Shown: in pieces, positions 7,093-11,174 of the stretch
Numbering within the stretch: the first letter of the stretch is position 1
How the letters are laid out: each line of letters opens with the position of its first letter
Assembly (NCBI GenBank): GCA_033809415.1
Contig: JAPXLT010000152.1
Location: forward strand, 1 to 11,174
Origin: JAQVUB01 sp033809415
GTDB lineage: Bacteria > Verrucomicrobiota > Lentisphaeria > Oligosphaerales > Oligosphaeraceae
Length of the DNA stretch: 11,174 bases
Direction of reading: 5' to 3'
Made by a program: the position numbers and the translations under genes
Notes under the pieces: generated by a model
The model's input: only the letters and a program-made list of their open reading frames with translations
Told to the model about the DNA's origin: nothing
Database searches by the model: none

Positions 7093-7911
7093 TTAGTAAT
7101 GTACGATGCCCGTCACTACGTCGTATGTGCTGAGGCAGGTAAAAAAGTGTTTAAAGTAGTTGCAAGACCAGTGATGGCTTCCGGGTAGCGCCGGACGGTC
7201 TGAAGCAGCTTCCAGCTCCGCAGGCGGCATCATCCGAGCGCTGCCGTCCAGAAAGGACGCCCCCGCCCAGCAGCTACGCCAGCTTCTGTAGAATGAGTCA
7301 TTCGTCGGAAGTTTGATTTTCCCCGCCCCATGCCGATAACGCACCACCGATGCCATTATGATCTGGTAATCAATCCACGCTCCGCGGGCTTCAGCCGATT
7401 TTGTGCACCAGGCATTGTAATCCACCTGCGATGAAGAATCGCCGCAAATCACAGCATCCTTCGGATACTGAATCATCTGTAAATGCACATAACGACCGTA
7501 GGTCACCCCACCGCCAAGACGCCTATTCATGCCATACGACATGTACCCGTAGTCATTGGCTTTCGCGCCAACGGCAGCGGGGCAGCCAGCCTGCAATTTT
7601 TCCGGTATTTCAGCCGCTGTGAACCACCATTCGGGCCCGTCCACTGTCGCTGCATTTTGTGTCGAGTTCACCGCAGGGAGCCAATCATCCCATGTCTGTG
7701 TGTACATTGACATGAGCATTTGGATTTGCTTCAGATTGCTCACGCAGAGAATATCCATGGCTTTGGCACGGGCTTTGCCCAGAGCCGGAAGAAGCATCGA
7801 CGCCAATATGGCAATAATCGCGATGACGACCAGCAGTTCTATCAACGTAAAACTAAACAGGAATCTTTTTGTGGATTTCACATTTATGCTGTAGTTGCTT
7901 TTCTGTTTCAT
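7093..7911 (-). CDS. Type II pseudopilin-like protein (prepilin N-terminal methylation motif)
   Basis: A 272-aa exported protein with a prepilin-type leader: positively charged residues up to Arg16, then FLFS with cleavage expected between Ser20 and Phe21, Glu25 (the conserved Glu5 of the mature protein), and the hydrophobic stretch FTLIELLVVIAIIAIL ending in LPALGKAR. It is followed by SNLKQIQMLMSMYTQ (58-72), the usual 'NLKQIG..MY' segment. The C-terminal region has the processing-associated 'H-x9-DG' type motif in stretched form: His194 (RYRHGAG) and FLDG (220-223) are separated by 27 residues rather than 9. Position -1 is Ser instead of the usual Gly. Seven cysteines occur. The site AAGGAG (7921-7926) lies 9 nt before the ATG. 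Such proteins are abundant in Lentisphaerota next to secreted glycan-degrading enzymes, and here it directly precedes the secreted lyase-like gene. Its exact role (surface fibre, secretion or anchoring of enzymes) is not known. No secretion-machine genes are in the window. Confidence 0.88.
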   Translation of the reverse strand: MKQKSNYSINVKSTKRFLFSFTLIELLVVIAIIAILASMLLPALGKARAKAMDILCVSNLKQIQMLMSMYTQTWDDWLPAVNSTQNAATVDGPEWWFTAAEIPEKLQAGCPAAVGAKANDYGYMSYGMNRRLGGGVTYGRYVHLQMIQYPKDAVICGDSSSQVDYNAWCTKSAEARGAWIDYQIIMASVVRYRHGAGKIKLPTNDSFYRSWRSCWAGASFLDGSARMMPPAELEAASDRPALPGSHHWSCNYFKHFFTCLSTYDVVTGIVHY

Positions 7912-7971
7912 TTTGCTGTTCTCCTTTTTTTGTTTCGATCATGGTTAAGATTGTAGCTGTCAAGGTTTTTC

Positions 7972-8015
7972 GGAAGAATCTGGTCTTGAATTCTTCCTGG
8001 GAACAAAGAAGTTCC
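7972..8015. repeat. Two adjacent inverted repeats between amidohydrolase and pseudopilin genes
   Basis: GGAAGAAT (7972-7979) and ATTCTTCC (7990-7997) form a perfect 8-bp inverted repeat with a 10-nt spacer. Two bases further on, GGAAC (8000-8004) and GTTCC (8011-8015) form a second one with a 6-nt spacer. They fill most of the 112-bp gap upstream of the pseudopilin. No T-run follows in either direction, so a protein-binding site or an mRNA-processing/stability hairpin fits better than an intrinsic terminator. A TTGACA sits closer to the pseudopilin start (7956-7961, minus strand), but no good -10 is spaced from it. Confidence 0.5.
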
Positions 8016-8023
8016 GCCGGGAT

Positions 8024-8821
8024 TCAGGATCCAGGCAGGTTTCTTTTGAGAATCAGCCTCGCTGCATTGCGCCCCAGGATTTTATACTTGTCCTCGAGGC
8101 CGATATCCGCAAAGACGACTCGTCCGATTTGATGTTCGCAACTGTAGAAATTGACGTCGCTGCCCCAGAGCATTTTATCTACCAAGCCCCTTCGTACAAA
8201 ATACTCGATTACTCCTTTTGGACTTGCTGAAAAACACAATTCAAGGCACACGTTCTCATACTGCAACGCCAATTCGGCATATTTTTCGCGTTCGCAGCAG
8301 CCCGCATGGGCCAGCACAAAGGTAATCTTTGGATAGCGCGGAAACAGCGGCTCAAGGTCAGGGAGCTCAGCACCCCACGTATGGATTAAAATCGGCAGCG
8401 CATGCTCGTTGGCCAGCTCAAATAATTTCACGTAATTGGGATGCGAGTAAGGAAGCCTTGCGGAGGAAACAATGATTTTCATTGCTGTGAGGCCAGCCGC
8501 CAGGCCTGCCTTGATTTGTCGTTCAATGCTCTCAGAATAGCCTACGTCAGCGGTGATATAGCCGAAAATTCGGTCGGGATAGCGTTCTACGGCGGCGACA
8601 ATCTCGCGCAGCCCAATGTCAGCATAGTTTTTCAGGCCGGCATACGGGCTTATGCAGCAGACATCGCAGCCGATGCGATCCATCGACTCAATAAATGAGT
8701 CCACGTCATTGCGGTACAGCGGAAAAGACAGCCCCGTGCCGATATGCGCATGGGTGTCGACCACATAGCATCCAAGCGGAAGTCCGGCAAGTGCTTGTTG
8801 TTCCAGGATATCGTGTTTCAT
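8024..8821 (-). CDS. Amidohydrolase (amidohydro_2/ACMSD-like TIM barrel), intact metal site
   Basis: A 265-aa cytoplasmic metal-dependent hydrolase or decarboxylase of the amidohydrolase superfamily (COG2159-like). The metal ligands and catalytic residues are all visible: VDTHAHIG (21-28, HxH with His24 and His26), His147 in ILIHTWG, His172 in VLAHAG, and Asp222 in MLWGSDVNF. The C-terminal GRNAARLI (250-257) is the usual end-of-barrel helix motif. Length matches the family (250-300). The ATG overlaps the stop of the upstream gene by 4 bp (ATGA), with GAGGTG just ahead, so the two are almost certainly translated as a coupled pair. Family members act on lactones, amides or carboxylates of ring compounds; the substrate here is unknown. 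Confidence 0.88.
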   Translation of the reverse strand: MKHDILEQQALAGLPLGCYVVDTHAHIGTGLSFPLYRNDVDSFIESMDRIGCDVCCISPYAGLKNYADIGLREIVAAVERYPDRIFGYITADVGYSESIERQIKAGLAAGLTAMKIIVSSARLPYSHPNYVKLFELANEHALPILIHTWGAELPDLEPLFPRYPKITFVLAHAGCCEREKYAELALQYENVCLELCFSASPKGVIEYFVRRGLVDKMLWGSDVNFYSCEHQIGRVVFADIGLEDKYKILGRNAARLILKRNLPGS

Positions 8822-9579
8822 ATTTGCACCTCGCTAAGCAATCTTTCGATGTTCCCATGCGCTACTGCTTCCAGGGCTTCCTGCCCAATGCCGGAATAAA
8901 AAAGCCCGGTCACACTGGCACCTTCCTCGCTGTCGGGATATCCGCAACCCCATACCCAGCGATGAATGCCATAGCGCTTGCAAAGCTCAGAATAGCCGCC
9001 ATGCAGAGAAAATGAAGTGCTAAAGCAGAAATACAGCTCCGGGTGCGTTTTGAGAAGCGCCTCAACCATGACCTGACGCCCAAGTCGTGCGCCATCAAGA
9101 ATAATGACACGCATCTTGGGAAAGGCCTTCAGCGCTTCATGCAATTCATTAGGGTCAATCATCCGCCAGCTCAGAAGAAGCGGAATGCGCTTCTCTTGGA
9201 GAATGTCAAAAAGTTCGCCACAGCACCAGGGATACAACGGAAAGCGGATGTAATTCGTGTCCCCTTTCATCCAGACACTGCGCATACCTGCTGCTGCCAT
9301 CGCTTCAATCTGAGGCGTAGCATCATCAGGAGTCACCATCCAGACTCCTTCAAATGCATCCTGCCCGGCGAGATTCTCAAGCAGCGTCGCATTGGCAAGC
9401 GTGGTGTCAGCATAAAGTCCCGGCATGCCGCGAACTAATGCGCGCACGATTGGAAAGCGCTCAAACCTGGCCTTCATGTCGGCCAGGGTGGGTTCATTCT
9501 CGTGAATCAGGGTAGGCGGGCGCCCAAGCAGGGCATCGCAGGCAAAAAGCCGCTCAACTGCTAATTTACTGGAAGCCAT
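8818..9579 (-). CDS. Amidohydrolase-like protein lacking the metal ligands (probable pseudoenzyme)
   Basis: A 253-aa paralogue-like partner of the intact amidohydrolase at 8024-8821. The overall order of segments is kept: FACDALLG (12-19) where the HxH motif should be, PLLLSW (133-138) where the partner has PILIHTW, RVIILDGARLG (158-168) where it has the LAHAG strand, RWVWGCGYP (207-215) where it has MLWGSDV, and the terminal HGNIERLL (241-248). In each case the metal-binding His or Asp is gone (HxH to A/L-L, His to Ser, His to Asp, Asp to Gly). It is therefore unlikely to use the standard chemistry. It may be a structural or regulatory subunit of the neighbouring enzyme, as suggested by the ATGA overlap, or bind ligand without turnover. 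The start is uncertain: ATG at 9577-9579 (chosen, AAGGAG 9591-9596, spacer 11), GTG at 9583-9585 (spacer 5) or TTG at 9586-9588 (spacer 2) are all in frame. Confidence 0.8.
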   Translation of the reverse strand: MASSKLAVERLFACDALLGRPPTLIHENEPTLADMKARFERFPIVRALVRGMPGLYADTTLANATLLENLAGQDAFEGVWMVTPDDATPQIEAMAAAGMRSVWMKGDTNYIRFPLYPWCCGELFDILQEKRIPLLLSWRMIDPNELHEALKAFPKMRVIILDGARLGRQVMVEALLKTHPELYFCFSTSFSLHGGYSELCKRYGIHRWVWGCGYPDSEEGASVTGLFYSGIGQEALEAVAHGNIERLLSEVQI

Positions 9580-9619
9580 GATCACCAAAGCTCCTTCCTA
9601 CTTTTAGGGGGCAAAAACT

Positions 9620-9690
9620 ATTGTTTTTTTGTAAAAAATTATCTTCAAATCAGCCCTTAGCGTCTCCATTGCAGGGTTCCCCATATTATA
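9620..9690 (-). promoter_or_regulatory. Candidate promoters for the amidohydrolase-led operon
   Basis: Two weak candidates on the minus strand. One is TTGAAG (9643-9648), a 17-nt spacer and AACAAT (9620-9625), placing the transcript start near 9613, 34 nt upstream of the ATG. The other is a perfect TATAAT (9685-9690) without a good -35; a -35 at standard spacing would fall in the inverted-repeat arm at 9703-9710. Either could start the long leftward transcript. Confidence 0.35.
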
Positions 9691-9702
9691 TGCCTTACCT
9701 AG

Positions 9703-9807
9703 GGCGGAGTTGCCTCTGACAGGTTGGCTTGCCCTGGGCTTTTATGCTGCTGGCCCTTCAGGCCGTTCGAGCCAAGCATGCGGTTGCCTGAAGACAATCA
9801 CTCCGCC
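9703..9807. other. Nested inverted repeats, candidate structured RNA or dispersed element
   Basis: GGCGGAGT (9703-9710) pairs with ACTCCGCC (9800-9807), and inside it CTTCAGGC (9756-9763) pairs with GCCTGAAG (9786-9793) with a 22-nt loop. A further short GGCC/GGCC stem (9752-9755 with 9761-9764) competes with the second one. The stems are perfect, 8 bp each. The stretch begins about 45 bp after the regulator's stop codon and ends just before a perfect TATAAT. No T-run follows, so it is not a standard terminator. It could be a leader RNA, a dispersed repeat, or a remnant of a coding element (see findings). Confidence 0.4.
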
Positions 9808-9852
9808 ATTGATAACGTCCATTTCTGCTTGTATATGCCCGTGTCGCAGGCT

Positions 9853-10929
9853 TTAGGTTCTACTTAGCATAGCTTCATTCCTCCTTGCTTTTTTCGCAGC
9901 TGGAACAACAAACGATGGGAAGCTGGTGATTTTCCCTTGCAAAAATTCTGCCATGCGCAGCCCTGCGCAGCGTCCAAGGGCTTTGCCATCATAATAGGAT
10001 GGTGTTATTTCAATCTTTCGCTGCTGATGTTTTTTCTGAAGTTTGCAGGAGATGTGATTCTTCTCCATAAAAATCGGTATCTTTTCTCGATTTTCCTGCG
10101 CATCCAGAGTTTGCAGCAAGCATTCATAACGTTCCACACCGCCGTTGCAAATGATGGCGTCGATAGTTTCCGTGGCCAGCAGCCTCGGGAGTTTCTCGGG
10201 AATTTCAGCTATGGTGTCGATAAAAAACTTTCGCGGCAAGTCAATGCCATGCTTCCGCATTTCTTTCTGGAATCTTTTAGCGCAATTGTTATAGACTCCG
10301 AGCCAGGCAACTCGTTGAAGCTGCCTTTGCTGCATTAACTGGGCATGTTGGACAGCAAAATTCTCATAATCCCTAAGAATCGTATTGCCGGAGGGTTTGC
10401 GGGATTCCATGTCATAAATTAAATCCATGACAACCACGGGATACTCCCGCTGCAAGAGCTCGTTGATGTCGTCTATCCTGTCTTCCGCCGGTGTGACCCA
10501 GAACAGACCATCCATTGCCATGTTTTCAATCTCTTGGGCAACGCTCTGGTTTCCGTTCAGATTCAGGAATTCAAAGCAGCAATTGATATTTCGCAGAGCT
10601 CCCATGAAACCGGTCAGAATTTCGGACAGGGCAGTATCAAAACAATTTTGAGTGCCCTCATGACAAAGAATGCCCACAAGAAAAGGAACCGACATCGCCA
10701 ATTCCGGATTGGTGAAGGCTCCATGCCGCCCAGGCAGACGGATCAGATGCTTGGTTTGCTCGAGAGACTGAATCGCACGGCGCACGGTGATGCGGCTGAC
10801 CCCGAATTTCTTGCATAGCTGCATCTCGCTCAGGATGCGCTCGGGCTTTGTCCCCGCTTTGGCTACGCATTGCAGAAGGTAATTTTTTACCCCGGCAGTC
10901 AATGGCATGGTCTTGCTCGCGTTCCGCAT
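9853..10929 (-). CDS. GntR-type winged-helix regulator with LacI-like ligand domain (AraR-like)
   Basis: A 358-aa DNA-binding transcription regulator. Residues about 10-75 form a GntR winged helix: LSEMQLCKKFGVSRITVRRA (33-52) is the recognition helix region, followed by the wing RLPGRHGAFTNP. Residues about 80-345 resemble the periplasmic-binding-protein-like effector domain of LacI/GalR proteins (VGILCHEG, MAMDGLFWVTP, YPVVVMDLI, VAWLG, AIICNGG, then SFPSFVVP). This combination is that of AraR of Bacillus, which responds to a sugar. The ligand is therefore probably a sugar or sugar acid; this is inference. Start ATG at 10927-10929 has AAGGA 8 nt upstream; a second in-frame ATG (10906-10908) has no comparable site. 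It is transcribed in the same direction as the rest of the cluster, separated from it by about 270 bp, and is the obvious candidate for its local control. Confidence 0.85.
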   Translation of the reverse strand: MRNASKTMPLTAGVKNYLLQCVAKAGTKPERILSEMQLCKKFGVSRITVRRAIQSLEQTKHLIRLPGRHGAFTNPELAMSVPFLVGILCHEGTQNCFDTALSEILTGFMGALRNINCCFEFLNLNGNQSVAQEIENMAMDGLFWVTPAEDRIDDINELLQREYPVVVMDLIYDMESRKPSGNTILRDYENFAVQHAQLMQQRQLQRVAWLGVYNNCAKRFQKEMRKHGIDLPRKFFIDTIAEIPEKLPRLLATETIDAIICNGGVERYECLLQTLDAQENREKIPIFMEKNHISCKLQKKHQQRKIEITPSYYDGKALGRCAGLRMAEFLQGKITSFPSFVVPAAKKARRNEAMLSRT

Positions 10930-10977
10930 CCCGATAATCCTTGAAATTCAACCCGGATCAAAACTGTATTTGTTATA

Positions 10978-11005
10978 AAAATATATCAGTTTTTGCGTTT
11001 GTCAA
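10978..11005 (-). promoter_or_regulatory. Candidate promoter of the regulator gene
   Basis: On the minus strand a perfect TTGACA (11000-11005) is followed after 16 nt by TATTTT (10978-10983, four of six matches to TATAAT). The transcript would begin about 40 nt before the start codon. The surrounding DNA is strongly AT-rich. Confidence 0.5.
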
Positions 11006-11012
11006 GCAAAAA
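10990..11012. promoter_or_regulatory. Candidate operator overlapping the regulator's -35 element
   Basis: TTTTTGC (10990-10996) and GCAAAAA (11006-11012) form a perfect 7-bp inverted repeat with a 9-nt spacer, 23 bp in total, covering the TTGACA at 11000-11005. Size and place suit a dimeric repressor that controls its own gene. A single GCAAAAA half-site (9611-9617) also occurs near the start of the amidohydrolase operon, but without the matching second half in the same arrangement. Confidence 0.4.
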
Positions 11013-11044
11013 GAACAGACTTTTTATTGTTTTTATTTTTAGTA

Positions 11045-11174
11045 TAAAGCGCCCCATAAATTTTTCCGTGTTTTCCGTGTTTTCCGTGGTTAAAAAAGCG
11101 GTGTAATAACACAGATCTTCTCAGGTTTAGACTGACATCCCCTTGGCATCCTTGGCGTCCTTGGCGGTTAGTTC
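11045..11174. repeat. Right copy of long direct repeat flanking the cluster
   Basis: Same sequence and orientation as 1-121, with one extra 9-bp TTTTCCGTG-type unit (three units instead of two), one fewer C near the left edge and one extra C near 11160. The copy runs into the window end, exactly where the left copy continues into the loop and second arm of its hairpin. The copies are not identical, so they are two separate loci or diverged copies rather than a simple overlap of the two ends of one circle. Confidence 0.9.

Noticed and set aside
9742..9822. 26-codon minus-strand ORF after the regulator
   Set aside because: No ribosome binding site and lies within nested inverted repeats; kept only as an observation, not as a gene.
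1..11174. Window as a complete circular element closed by its terminal repeats
   Set aside because: The two terminal copies differ by a 9-bp unit and other changes, so they are not the same sequence read twice; there is also no replication or mobilisation gene.

Overview
The window looks like chromosome of a member of the PVC group, most likely Lentisphaerota. The main reason is the short secreted protein at 7093-7911. Its N-terminus (FTLIELLVVIAIIAIL followed by LPAL..AR) is the type II pseudopilin signature that is heavily amplified in Lentisphaerota, Planctomycetota and Verrucomicrobiota. It sits in a gene cluster for handling glycans, which is also typical of these phyla. The phylum call is an inference from one protein family plus genome style, not proof. 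No RNA gene, CRISPR array, transposase or integrase is visible.

Layout. All seven convincing genes are on the minus strand, so transcription runs from right to left. From right to left they are: a GntR/LacI-type (AraR-like) regulator (9853-10929); a degenerate amidohydrolase-like protein (8818-9579) overlapping by 4 bp an intact amidohydrolase (8024-8821); a pseudopilin (7093-7911); a large secreted heparinase II/III-like protein (3623-7027); a DegT-type PLP aminotransferase (2230-3564); and an M20 zinc peptidase/deacylase (827-2101). Gaps between genes after the regulator are 58-128 bp or an overlap, with good ribosome binding sites, so one operon or two linked operons is plausible. About 270 bp with two weak promoter candidates separates the regulator from the rest.

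The left 826 bp hold no convincing gene. They carry repeat material: a dispersed-looking repeat with a 30-bp-arm hairpin (1-161), a GC-rich REP-like hairpin cluster (442-517), and AT-rich DNA with a candidate leftward promoter. The right end (11045-11174) is a second direct copy of the 1-121 repeat, so the whole cluster lies between two near-identical, same-orientation repeats about 11.04 kb apart. A further structured stretch lies at 9604-9852, just after the regulator.

How the genes may work together (inference): the regulator senses a sugar-like ligand. The heparinase-like protein is exported and acts on a uronate-containing or similar polysaccharide, with the pseudopilin as an envelope or surface partner. 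The amidohydrolase pair, the aminotransferase and the M20 hydrolase act on released, probably nitrogen-containing or acylated, products in the cytoplasm. No transporter, sulfatase, glycoside hydrolase or sugar kinase is present here, so the pathway is incomplete in this window and the substrate cannot be read from the sequence.
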